The position numbers were made by a program, and so were the translations under genes. The notes under the pieces were generated by a model, which was given only the letters and a program-made list of their open reading frames with translations, made no database searches and was not told the DNA's origin. Shown in pieces: positions 1 through 4,761 of a DNA stretch of 6,333 bases (position 1 is its first letter; each line of letters opens with the position of its first letter). This DNA is from Alphaproteobacteria bacterium (GTDB taxonomy: Bacteria > Pseudomonadota > Alphaproteobacteria > CAAHEQ01 > UBA3637): the NCBI GenBank assembly GCA_017555325.1, contig JAFZGR010000017.1, forward strand, positions 1-6,333, read 5' to 3'.

Positions 1-511
1 AAGCAGAACGCTGTACTACTGCCAACTGCAAATAATCTTTAAATCGTTCATTGTTTTGCTTTAAATAATATACAGCAATTGCTTCGGATAAGGAACCGGA
101 TTGTTCCAAATTTAATTCACCACTTTTGGCGGCAACTGTTGCAACACGCAATCCTAAATCCCCATGATATTGCTTTAATAATTTGATTGCTTTATATGCA
201 ACAGCCGGACCATATCCTGAATGAAAGGCTTTATCACAATACATTTGATGATAGGTATGGTTCGGATAACGATAACAAATTTCATAAAGCATTTTTCTTG
301 CATTTTTACGTGAGGCCAATGGAGCCCATTTATTCCATACTGTTTGTTCATTTGTAAAGCCACAAGCATCATATAAAGATGTATTATCCACGACATCTGA
401 ATTTTCTTCTAATTGCAGTAATTCAACCTCGCATTTTTCAAAATCAAGACCGAAAACCGATGAAACACTTAAACAAATCACCGTAAAAAAAGCAAAACAA
501 ACAAATCGCAT
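1..511 (-). CDS. Exported protein of unknown function, 5' part (170 codons, runs off the left edge)
   Basis: I do not recognise this gene. Read on the minus strand from ATG at 511, the frame stays open for 170 codons to the window edge. Residues 1-21 look like a Sec signal peptide: a single Arg, a hydrophobic core rich in Phe and Val, then a possible cleavage site after Gly21. The mature part has four cysteines (27, 50, 79, 92), which would allow two disulfides in the periplasm. From about residue 100 it looks helical (AYKAIKLLKQY, LSEAIAVYYLKQ), loosely like TPR or Sel1-type helical hairpins, but I see no convincing repeat consensus. AAGGAG at 526-521, nine bases before the ATG, decides the start. 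An in-frame ATG at 529 lacks a ribosome site and would put that AAGGAG inside the gene. The gene is divergent from dksA. Coding status is well supported; function is unknown. Confidence 0.75.
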   Translation of the reverse strand, partial: MRFVCFAFFTVICLSVSSVFGLDFEKCEVELLQLEENSDVVDNTSLYDACGFTNEQTVWNKWAPLASRKNARKMLYEICYRYPNHTYHQMYCDKAFHSGYGPAVAYKAIKLLKQYHGDLGLRVATVAAKSGELNLEQSGSLSEAIAVYYLKQNNERFKDYLQLAVVQRSA

Positions 512-520
512 TTTTAAATT

Positions 521-526
521 CTCCTT
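521..526 (-). promoter_or_regulatory. Ribosome binding site of the divergent exported-protein gene
   Basis: AAGGAG reads on the minus strand nine bases before ATG 511. It selects this start over the in-frame ATG at 529, which has no purine-rich site upstream and would lie only about two bases from the predicted transcript start. Confidence 0.7.
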
Positions 527-537
527 CATGGCAATAG

Positions 538-566
538 GATATAGCAAATACAAAAACAAATGGCAA
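538..566 (-). promoter_or_regulatory. Predicted sigma70-type promoter for the minus-strand exported-protein gene
   Basis: On the minus strand, TTGCCA (566-561) is followed after exactly 17 bases by TATATC (543-538). This is a 5/6 match at -35 and a 4/6 match at -10. The transcript would start near 531, giving a leader of about 20 bases that contains the AAGGAG site. The -35 box lies 14 bases from the -35 box of the oppositely directed dksA promoter. AT-rich sequence throws up chance matches, so confidence is moderate. Confidence 0.5.
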
Positions 567-580
567 GAAAAAAACAACAC

Positions 581-609
581 TTGACTTTTTGTTTTTATTT
601 CGCTATCTT
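581..609 (+). promoter_or_regulatory. Predicted sigma70-type promoter of the dksA-maf-RNase-yacG operon
   Basis: TTGACT (581-586, 5/6), a 17-base spacer, then TATCTT (604-609, 4/6). TTGAC with a -10 of this kind resembles housekeeping promoters of Alphaproteobacteria. Transcription would begin near 616, giving a leader of about 32 bases before the dksA start. I found no comparable promoter in front of maf, the RNase gene or yacG, so this one probably serves all four genes. Confidence 0.65.
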
Positions 610-635
610 GAACATTATTTAACATAAACACAAGC

Positions 636-643
636 GAGGAGGA
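636..643 (+). promoter_or_regulatory. Strong ribosome binding site of dksA
   Basis: GAGGAGGA lies five bases before ATG 648. It is the best Shine-Dalgarno match in the four-gene operon, fitting a highly translated first gene. The downstream genes have weaker sites and rely on overlapping starts. Confidence 0.75.
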
Positions 644-647
644 TGAC

Positions 648-1070
648 ATGCCATTAATAACTTTACCCCCCGATTATAAACCATCAAAAAATGAAGAATA
701 TATGTGCGAATCTCATTTGGCTTATTTTCATAAAAAATTAACTGATTGGAAAGCCGAGTTATTAAAAGAATCTGAATTCACATTAAATGATTTAAAAGAA
801 ACCAGTTTACAAGAATCTGACTTAAACGATCGGGCCAGTGCTGAAACAGACCAATTTTTAGAATTAAGAACACGTGACAGAATGCGCAAATTAATTAAAA
901 AGATAGATGCAGCATTGACACGAATTGCAGATGGCACATATGGTTATTGTGAAGAAACGGGCGAACCAATCGGATTAGGTCGTTTAGAAGCCCGTCCAGT
1001 CACAACATTATGTATTGAAGCTCAAGAACGCCACGAAAGAAAAGAAAAAACACAAGCGGATGACAAATAA
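648..1070 (+). CDS. dksA: RNA polymerase-binding transcription factor DksA (cysteine-poor alphaproteobacterial type)
   Basis: DksA binds the RNA polymerase secondary channel and, with ppGpp, retunes transcription (rRNA down, amino-acid biosynthesis up) in the stringent response. The 140 residues cover the full family layout: an N-terminal helix (about 16-35), a coiled coil whose tip carries the D58-x-x-D61-x-A63 motif (equivalent to D71/D74/A76 of E. coli DksA), the helix LELRTRDRMRKLIKKI (71-86), and the C-terminal finger from about 96. The finger keeps only C101 and C122 of the usual four zinc cysteines; T104 and A125 replace the others. Two- or fewer-cysteine versions with a YCEETGEPI signature are normal in Alphaproteobacteria, so this is probably active without tightly bound zinc. 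It is the first gene of its operon, and its last 11 bases overlap the maf start. Confidence 0.93.
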   Translation: MPLITLPPDYKPSKNEEYMCESHLAYFHKKLTDWKAELLKESEFTLNDLKETSLQESDLNDRASAETDQFLELRTRDRMRKLIKKIDAALTRIADGTYGYCEETGEPIGLGRLEARPVTTLCIEAQERHERKEKTQADDK

Positions 1071-1650
1071 TTATTGGCAGTTAAAACACGGTTTTATATT
1101 GGCTTCCGCTTCTCCGCAACGAAAAGCATTGTTGGAGCGGGTTCGATTGATTCCCGATAAAATTGTTTCACCGGATGTATGCGAAGAATTATTACCAAAT
1201 GAATTACCGAGACGTTATGTTCAAAGAGTTGCCATTCAAAAAGCAAGAGCTGTTGCAAAACAATATCCCAACACCTGTGTTTTAGCTGCTGATACTATTT
1301 TAGCTGTTGGCCGAAGAATTATTCGTAAAGCGACAAATGAAACCGAAGCAAAAAATCATTTATTATTACTTTCTGGTCGCAAGCATCACGTTATAACAGG
1401 TCTTTGCATTATTACCCCAGAGGGAAAAGAAATTGTTCGTGTAAATTCAACTGCTGTTATTTTAAAGAAACTATCTGAAAAAGACATACAATTTATTTTA
1501 AATTCAAATGAGTGGCAGCATGTTGCCGGATATCGGATTGAAGGCATAATTGCAGCTTTTGTTAAACAAATGTGTGGTTCGTATGACAGTGTAGTTGGAC
1601 TACCGACATACGAGGTCGTACAAATTATGCGTGGAATTGCCGGCACATGA
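1060..1650 (+). CDS. maf: Maf family nucleoside triphosphate pyrophosphatase
   Basis: Maf proteins hydrolyse non-canonical or pyrimidine nucleoside triphosphates to the monophosphate plus pyrophosphate. They are linked to nucleotide-pool cleaning and septum or division control. The 196 residues from ATG 1060 match the usual length. Visible motifs are the nucleotide-binding SASPQR (16-21), the lysine of AIQKARAV (K61), the acidic AADT (76-79, D78 the probable catalytic base), K90, GYRIEG (157-162) and GSYDSVVGLP (173-182). The last motif favours the YhdE-like dTTP/UTP branch over YceF. Two local oddities: the GKAGxY motif usual before the IQG segment is altered and one residue shorter (HVAGY), and Glu161 stands where Gln is common. 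Starting at 1060 puts SASP at the usual distance from the N-terminus; an upstream ATG at 1015 would add 15 Lys-rich residues inside dksA. The stop overlaps the next start as ATGA. Confidence 0.9.
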   Translation: MTNNYWQLKHGFILASASPQRKALLERVRLIPDKIVSPDVCEELLPNELPRRYVQRVAIQKARAVAKQYPNTCVLAADTILAVGRRIIRKATNETEAKNHLLLLSGRKHHVITGLCIITPEGKEIVRVNSTAVILKKLSEKDIQFILNSNEWQHVAGYRIEGIIAAFVKQMCGSYDSVVGLPTYEVVQIMRGIAGT

Positions 1651-2618
1651 AACTCTATTATAAAAACATTTGCGGTCAGGATATTGTTGTTTTTGTTGAT
1701 ATTGATAACACGCCATTAAGGATTATGGCTCAAAGTCAAAACATTTTAAATGTCGGGGAAATCGTTCAAGGAAAAATCACACATAAAAACAACACATTAA
1801 AAGGATATTTCATTGAAACGGATAAAAAACTCCCCGTTTTTGCACAAACAACACAAAAATATAACATCGGTGAATCTGTTTCCGTTAAAATAAAAAAAGG
1901 AGCACGTTTAGGAAAAGATGCCACCGGAATAATATTAAAAAACCGTGAAAAAAATTATTATCCTAATTTAAATTTGATTATATCTCAACAGATTGGATAC
2001 CCCGTTTCTGCAGATAAAAACAATATTATTACAGCCGCATTTATTGAAGACGCATTGGAAACAACGCATTCTATTGCAGAAGGAGCCAAAATAAGACTTG
2101 AACGAACACATGCCTGTTGGACTTTTGATGTAGATTCAGCTCAATCGACCTTACCTTTGGAAAAAATCAATCAAAAAGCCGTTGATGAAATTGCCCGTCA
2201 AATCTTATTAAAAAATATTAGTGGTGTTATTTTAATTGATTTTGCTGGTCCTAAAACCGAAAAAGAACAAGAACAGCTGATGTTGTTAATGTTGCAACGC
2301 CTATTTTCCGATAAAAGTACAGAAATTACCGGTTTTACCCCTGCCCGATTAATGGAATTAAAACGAACACATACAGCACCTTCATTACCGGATATTTATT
2401 TAACATCAGACGGAAAAAAAGGTGTTCCTTTATTAATATTGGAAATATGGGAACGCATTACCCACTTTGTCGGAGGATTACAAACATTAACGGTTCATCC
2501 CACTGTTAAACCACAATTACCGGAAGATTTTTATACATATTGCGTTATAAAAACAAATCCGAATCTTTCTATTGATGAATACACTTTAACGGGAGTATAT
2601 GGAAACAATGCAAACTGA
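1647..2618 (+). CDS. Short ribonuclease E/G family protein
   Basis: RNase E/G enzymes cut single-stranded RNA in mRNA decay and in rRNA and tRNA maturation. This 323-residue protein has an N-terminal S1-like beta region (about 33-85, VGEIVQGKITHKN), then the catalytic segment: FDVDSA (160-165), INQKAVDEIARQILLKNISGV (174-194), LIDFAG (196-201) and a helical ITGFTPARLMELKRT block (227-241). D161 and D198 align with E. coli RNase E D303 and D346, the Mg2+-binding aspartates. D163 sits where N305 would be. The zinc-link CPxC motif that joins protomers in RNase E/G is absent: after PSLPD (245-249) the chain moves to an unrelated beta-rich end. The protein is far shorter than RNase G (about 490 residues). 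Similar short forms sit beside maf and yacG in other Alphaproteobacteria. Family membership is good; the exact substrate and whether it replaces RNase G are unknown. It overlaps maf by 4 bases and yacG by up to 20. Confidence 0.82.
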   Translation: MKLYYKNICGQDIVVFVDIDNTPLRIMAQSQNILNVGEIVQGKITHKNNTLKGYFIETDKKLPVFAQTTQKYNIGESVSVKIKKGARLGKDATGIILKNREKNYYPNLNLIISQQIGYPVSADKNNIITAAFIEDALETTHSIAEGAKIRLERTHACWTFDVDSAQSTLPLEKINQKAVDEIARQILLKNISGVILIDFAGPKTEKEQEQLMLLMLQRLFSDKSTEITGFTPARLMELKRTHTAPSLPDIYLTSDGKKGVPLLILEIWERITHFVGGLQTLTVHPTVKPQLPEDFYTYCVIKTNPNLSIDEYTLTGVYGNNAN

Positions 2619-2802
2619 AAAAAAATGTCCGATTTGTAGCAAATCAACAGATGAAAAATACAAGCCATTTTGTTCAAAACATTGTGCTGACATTGATTTA
2701 GGACGCTGGTTAAAAGGAAGTTACGTTATTCACACAAACGAAACCCCACAAAATGGCGATATTTTCCCTGAAAACGAAGATAATACCGATAAAAATAATT
2801 AA
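2599..2802 (+). CDS. yacG: YacG zinc-binding protein (DNA gyrase inhibitor family)
   Basis: YacG is a small zinc protein; the E. coli homologue binds GyrB and inhibits gyrase. All four zinc ligands are present: C10 and C13 in CPICSK, C25 and C29 in PFCSKHC. The family signature DIDLGRWLKGSYVI (31-44) follows directly. The C-terminal tail (45-67) is acidic and Asn-rich and probably disordered, as in homologues. Two starts are possible: ATG 2599 (67 residues, GGGAG at 2591-2595 only three bases upstream) and ATG 2608 (64 residues, the same site 12 bases upstream). The motifs are unaffected by the choice. The start overlaps the end of the RNase gene, so the two are probably translationally coupled. 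It is the last gene of the operon; no classical intrinsic terminator follows it. Confidence 0.9.
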   Translation: METMQTEKKCPICSKSTDEKYKPFCSKHCADIDLGRWLKGSYVIHTNETPQNGDIFPENEDNTDKNN

Positions 2803-2816
2803 TACAAAATAACATG

Positions 2817-2843
2817 TTATAAAAAAAAACATTTTTTTTATAA
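2817..2843. repeat. A/T-only perfect inverted repeat between yacG and tRNA-Phe
   Basis: TTATAAAAAAAA (2817-2828) and TTTTTTTTATAA (2832-2843) are exact reverse complements, 12 bp each, separated by ACA. In RNA this would be a hairpin held by A-U pairs only. It follows the yacG stop by 14 bases and precedes the tRNA promoter by 7. The run of U in its 3' arm could let it work as a weak bidirectional end point, but it has no G-C stem, so I list it as a repeat rather than a terminator. Confidence 0.6.
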
Positions 2844-2850
2844 AAAAGGC

Positions 2851-2879
2851 TGGACATTTAAATTTTCTTCGTGTATAAA
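2851..2879 (+). promoter_or_regulatory. Predicted sigma70-type promoter of tRNA-Phe
   Basis: TGGACA (2851-2856, 5/6), a 17-base spacer, then TATAAA (2874-2879, 5/6). Transcription would start near 2886, about eight bases before the mature tRNA 5' end, a short leader for RNase P to remove. The match quality and spacing suggest the tRNA is transcribed on its own rather than only as the tail of the yacG operon. Confidence 0.7.
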
Positions 2880-2893
2880 TAAATGCATCGGTT

Positions 2894-2969
2894 GCCTGGG
2901 TAGCTCAGTTGGTAGAGCAAGGGACTGAAAATCCCTGTGTCGGCGGTTCGATCCCGTCCCCAGGCACCA
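2894..2969 (+). tRNA. tRNA-Phe (anticodon GAA), CCA encoded
   Basis: A complete 76-base cloverleaf can be folded by hand. The acceptor stem GCCTGGG (2894-2900) pairs with CCCAGGC (2959-2965), with discriminator A2966 and CCA at 2967-2969 encoded. The D arm is GCTC...GAGC (2903-2906 with 2915-2918). The anticodon stem AGGGA/TCCCT (2920-2924 with 2932-2936) holds the loop CTGAAAA, with anticodon GAA at 2927-2929 reading UUU and UUC. The T arm GGCGG/CCGTC (2942-2946 with 2954-2958) has one G-U pair and a TTCGATC loop. It has its own promoter and terminator. The position after maf and yacG is common in Alphaproteobacteria. Confidence 0.98.
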
Positions 2970-2972
2970 TTT

Positions 2973-3001
2973 AAAAGCTTCGTTTAAACGGAGCTTTTTT
3001 T
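2973..3001 (+). terminator. Rho-independent terminator after tRNA-Phe
   Basis: AAAAGCTTCGT (2973-2983) pairs with ACGGAGCTTTT (2988-2998) around a TTAA loop: 11 bp with a single T-G wobble. A run of seven T (2995-3001) overlaps and follows the 3' arm. It starts three bases after the tRNA CCA and should separate the tRNA transcript from the ATPase operon. The partly symmetric sequence could also form on the opposite strand, where AAAAGC at its other end would give a U run. Confidence 0.88.
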
Positions 3002-3070
3002 GCATATAAAAAACCACCACTCAATCGATGCCTAAGGGTTTCATTTTTATAAGAAAAAATTCACCAATCT

Positions 3071-3120
3071 AATCCACTAAATGGATTTATATTTAAAAAA
3101 ATCTTGGATTTATATATCCA
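3071..3120. repeat. Paired TGGAT/ATCCA hairpins with an 11-base direct repeat
   Basis: AATCCA (3071-3076), loop CTAAA, TGGATT (3082-3087) forms one hairpin. TGGAT (3105-3109), loop TTATAT, ATCCA (3116-3120) forms a second. TGGATTTATAT occurs at 3082-3092 and again at 3105-3115, 23 bases apart. The four ATCCA/TGGAT units are arranged symmetrically. This could be a multi-site operator or a remnant of a small repeat element. Nothing identifies the binding factor. Confidence 0.5.
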
Positions 3121-3209
3121 TGATTAATTGAAAAACGAGACATAAAAAAGTCAATTTTATTAAATTTATCCACGTTTATTGATAATAATCAATTATCTCT
3201 TGTATAGAC

Positions 3210-3231
3210 TTTATAGTGCTATTTATAGTGC
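3210..3231. repeat. Direct repeat TTTATAGTGC x2, 12-base period
   Basis: TTTATAGTGC is present at 3210-3219 and 3222-3231, with two bases between copies. A degenerate third copy (TGTATAGAC) begins at 3201. The pair lies 57 bases before the -35 box of the ATPase promoter, a position suited to an activator or a distal repressor site. Chance is less likely than for pure A/T repeats because of the shared GTGC ends. Confidence 0.45.
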
Positions 3232-3287
3232 CAATTATACATCCCTTTTTTATCAATTAATATTTCCTAAATTGAATTAAAAAATGC

Positions 3288-3316
3288 TTGACCTCTATTA
3301 AAATATTCACTATAAC
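3288..3316 (+). promoter_or_regulatory. Predicted strong sigma70-type promoter of the N-ATPase operon
   Basis: TTGACC (3288-3293, 5/6), a 17-base spacer, then TATAAC (3311-3316, 5/6). The six-A tract at 3279-3284 and surrounding A/T-rich sequence just upstream resemble a proximal UP element. Transcription would start near 3323, leaving about 17 bases before the first ATG, most of them ribosome binding site. I found no promoter of similar quality inside the operon, so all following genes probably share this one. Confidence 0.72.
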
Positions 3317-3330
3317 TTAATCAAATAAAG

Positions 3331-3337
3331 AGGGGAG
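3331..3337 (+). promoter_or_regulatory. Ribosome binding site of atpD
   Basis: AGGGGAG lies immediately before ATG 3340. Depending on which bases pair with 16S rRNA, the spacer is two to four bases, tighter than usual. No other in-frame start fits the family's N-terminus (KKNIGIIKEISGSVVEI), so the start is not in doubt. Confidence 0.6.
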
Positions 3338-3339
3338 AC

Positions 3340-4761
3340 ATGAAAAAAAATATCGGCATTATTAAAGAAATATCCGGCAGTGTTGTAGAAATTACATTTG
3401 ATAAAAAATTACCAGCGCTTTATAATGAATTGCAAATTACAAATACACATATTCCTCTTAAATTGGAAGTTCAAGGATATACATCTATTAATTCAGTCAA
3501 TGCATTGGCGTTTGGTAACACGCAAGGACTTTCTCGTGGAATGCAAGTGTTAGATACTGGTCATCCGATTGAAGTTCCCGTTGGTCCAAACGTATTGGGA
3601 CATATGTTCAATATTTTCGGTGATACACTGGATGATACACAAATTCCTGAAAACACCCCTACCCGTTCCATTCATCAATCAGCCGTTCCGATGGACAAGT
3701 TATCGGTTTCCTCTGAAATTTACGTTACTGGTATCAAAATTATTGATTTATTGGCTCCGTTGGAACGTGGCGGGAAAGCCGGATTATTGGGAGGAGCCGG
3801 TGTCGGAAAAACCGTCTTAATAACCGAAATGATTAACAACATGGTTGGCAGATATGACGGTGTCAGTATTTTTGCAGGAATCGGAGAACGTTCTCGTGAA
3901 GGCGAACAATTATATCGAGAAATGAAAGAAGCTGGCGTACTGGATAAAACAGTTATGATTTTTGGGCAAATGAACGAAGCTCCGGGGATTCGGTTTCGAT
4001 TACCCCTCTCTGCATTAACAATGGCAGAATATTTTCGAGACACAAAAAAACAGGATGTTTTATTATTGGTGGATAATATTTTCCGCTTTGTACAAGCCGG
4101 ATCGGAAGTGTCCGTTCTAATGGGACAAATGCCGTCCCGTGTCGGATATCAAGCCTCTCTTGGTACGGATATTGCTGAATTGGAAGAACGGATATCCAGC
4201 ACAAAAGATGCCGCTATTACATCTATTCAAGCCGTCTATGTACCAGCTGATGATTTTACGGATCCATCTGCCGTTCACACCTTTGCACATTTAAGTGCAA
4301 ACATTGTTTTATCCCGAAAACGAGCTTCACAAGGGCTTTATCCGGCTGTTGACCCATTAGAATCCGGTTCAAATATGTTAGCGCCACAAATTGTCGGTGA
4401 CAGACATTATCAAATTGCAACCGCTGTTAGACGCACATTAGCTGAATATGAAGAATTAAAAGATATTATTGCCATGCTTGGATTTGACGAATTACCCGAA
4501 AAAGACCAAGAAACCGTTAATATTGCCCGCAAATTGGAACGCTTTTTAACACAACCTTTCTTTACAACACATCAATTTACGGAAATGGATGGTAAATCTG
4601 TATCATTAGAAGATACTATTATCGGGTGTGAAAGAATCCTTTCCGGCGAATTAAATGACATTTCTCCGGATGATTTCTATATGTCGGGCACAATTGATGA
4701 AGTTATACAAAAACATCGGAACCGTCAGCAAAAGGAGAGTATTTCAAATGATTCTGTTTGA
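3340..4761 (+). CDS. atpD: N-type F1Fo ATPase (N-ATPase), beta subunit AtpD
   Basis: This is the catalytic subunit of the F1 head, coupling ATP hydrolysis or synthesis to ion movement through Fo. All landmarks of an active beta subunit are present in 473 residues: an N-terminal beta barrel (1-75), the P-loop GGAGVGKT (151-158, K157), the catalytic glutamate in GERSREGE (E183), Walker B LLLVDNIFRF (241-250, D245), the PSRVGYQASLGTDIAELEERI segment (265-285), the QAVYVPADDFTDP loop (297-309) and the C-terminal lever DELPEKD (383-389), a variant of DELSEED with Pro386. Assignment to the N-type rests mainly on context: beta comes first, epsilon second, then AtpQ and AtpR, whereas housekeeping operons end with beta-epsilon. 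The end overlaps atpC by 14 bases. N-ATPases are often a second, laterally acquired ATPase; whether the host also has a standard one cannot be seen here. Confidence 0.95.
   Translation: MKKNIGIIKEISGSVVEITFDKKLPALYNELQITNTHIPLKLEVQGYTSINSVNALAFGNTQGLSRGMQVLDTGHPIEVPVGPNVLGHMFNIFGDTLDDTQIPENTPTRSIHQSAVPMDKLSVSSEIYVTGIKIIDLLAPLERGGKAGLLGGAGVGKTVLITEMINNMVGRYDGVSIFAGIGERSREGEQLYREMKEAGVLDKTVMIFGQMNEAPGIRFRLPLSALTMAEYFRDTKKQDVLLLVDNIFRFVQAGSEVSVLMGQMPSRVGYQASLGTDIAELEERISSTKDAAITSIQAVYVPADDFTDPSAVHTFAHLSANIVLSRKRASQGLYPAVDPLESGSNMLAPQIVGDRHYQIATAVRRTLAEYEELKDIIAMLGFDELPEKDQETVNIARKLERFLTQPFFTTHQFTEMDGKSVSLEDTIIGCERILSGELNDISPDDFYMSGTIDEVIQKHRNRQQKESISNDSV
4732..4737 (+). promoter_or_regulatory. 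Ribosome binding site that sets the atpC start
   Basis: AAGGAG sits inside the end of atpD, ten bases before ATG 4748. The open frame runs further upstream to an ATG at 4655, but those 31 residues are atpD sequence read in another frame and match nothing in the epsilon family. This site therefore fixes the start at 4748. Confidence 0.75.

Larger units (their letters stand above)
3002..3339. other. 338-base gene-free, very AT-rich leader region of the N-ATPase operon
   Basis: No credible coding frame or RNA gene is visible. In order, the stretch holds: two small hairpins with TGGAT/ATCCA arms (3071-3087 and 3105-3120) that share an 11-base direct repeat; a palindromic ATTGAT-AATA-ATCAAT (3178-3193); a weaker promoter-like pair, TTGATA (3179-3184) and TATAGA (3203-3208), with an 18-base spacer; two copies of TTTATAGTGC 12 bases apart (3210-3219, 3222-3231); an imperfect A/T hairpin (arms 3246-3258 and 3270-3284, loop 3259-3269, two-base bulge); then the main promoter at 3288-3316. 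The rest is unstructured A/T sequence. The arrangement suggests regulator binding upstream of the ATPase promoter, which is inference. Confidence 0.6.

Noticed and set aside
175..396. 73-codon minus-strand frame starting at 396
   Set aside because: It lies inside the longer exported-protein gene on the same strand in another frame, has no signal of its own and an implausible composition. The longer frame has a signal peptide and ribosome site.
728..937. 69-codon minus-strand frame opposite dksA
   Set aside because: Shadow of the dksA coding sequence, rich in Ser/Asn from reversed Lys/Glu codons, with no family resemblance.
1015..1059. Upstream start for maf adding 15 residues (ATG 1015)
   Set aside because: The added residues are Lys-rich, are dksA sequence in another frame and would displace the SASP motif from its normal place near the N-terminus.
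1386..1646. 86-codon minus-strand frame opposite maf
   Set aside because: Shadow of maf; the opposite strand encodes the conserved GSYDSVVGLP and GYRIEG motifs.
2803..2850. Intrinsic terminator for yacG
   Set aside because: The only hairpin is all A-U and is followed by an A-run, not a T-run. It does not meet the criteria and is listed as a repeat instead.
2947..2969. tRNA 3' end as an attachment site (attL) for an integrated element
   Set aside because: No second copy of the tRNA 3' end and no integrase is present anywhere in the window, so there is no direct evidence of integration.
2838..3020. 60-codon minus-strand frame containing GTGSNRRHRDFQSLALP
   Set aside because: It is the antisense reading of the tRNA-Phe gene. 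This peptide type is a well-known false prediction opposite tRNA genes. It has no ribosome site and overlaps the tRNA and its terminator completely.
3166..3174. TTATCCACG, an 8/9 match to the DnaA box TTATNCACA
   Set aside because: A single imperfect box with no cluster, no dnaA, hemE or parAB nearby and no other origin feature. Expected by chance in AT-rich DNA.
3002..3339. CRISPR array, riboswitch or small protein gene in the gap before atpD
   Set aside because: Repeats are too short and only in pairs, no conserved riboswitch core is recognisable, and every frame is broken by frequent stops.
3569..4204. Open frames of 83 to 107 codons within atpD (plus frame at 3569-3820, minus frames at 3720-4043 and 3953-4204)
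   Set aside because: All lie inside the strongly conserved beta subunit, lack ribosome sites and read as out-of-frame translations of the P-loop and Walker B region.
4655..4747. Upstream start for atpC adding 31 residues (ATG 4655)
   Set aside because: The extra residues are the atpD C-terminus read out of frame. ATG 4748 has AAGGAG ten bases upstream and gives the family N-terminus.
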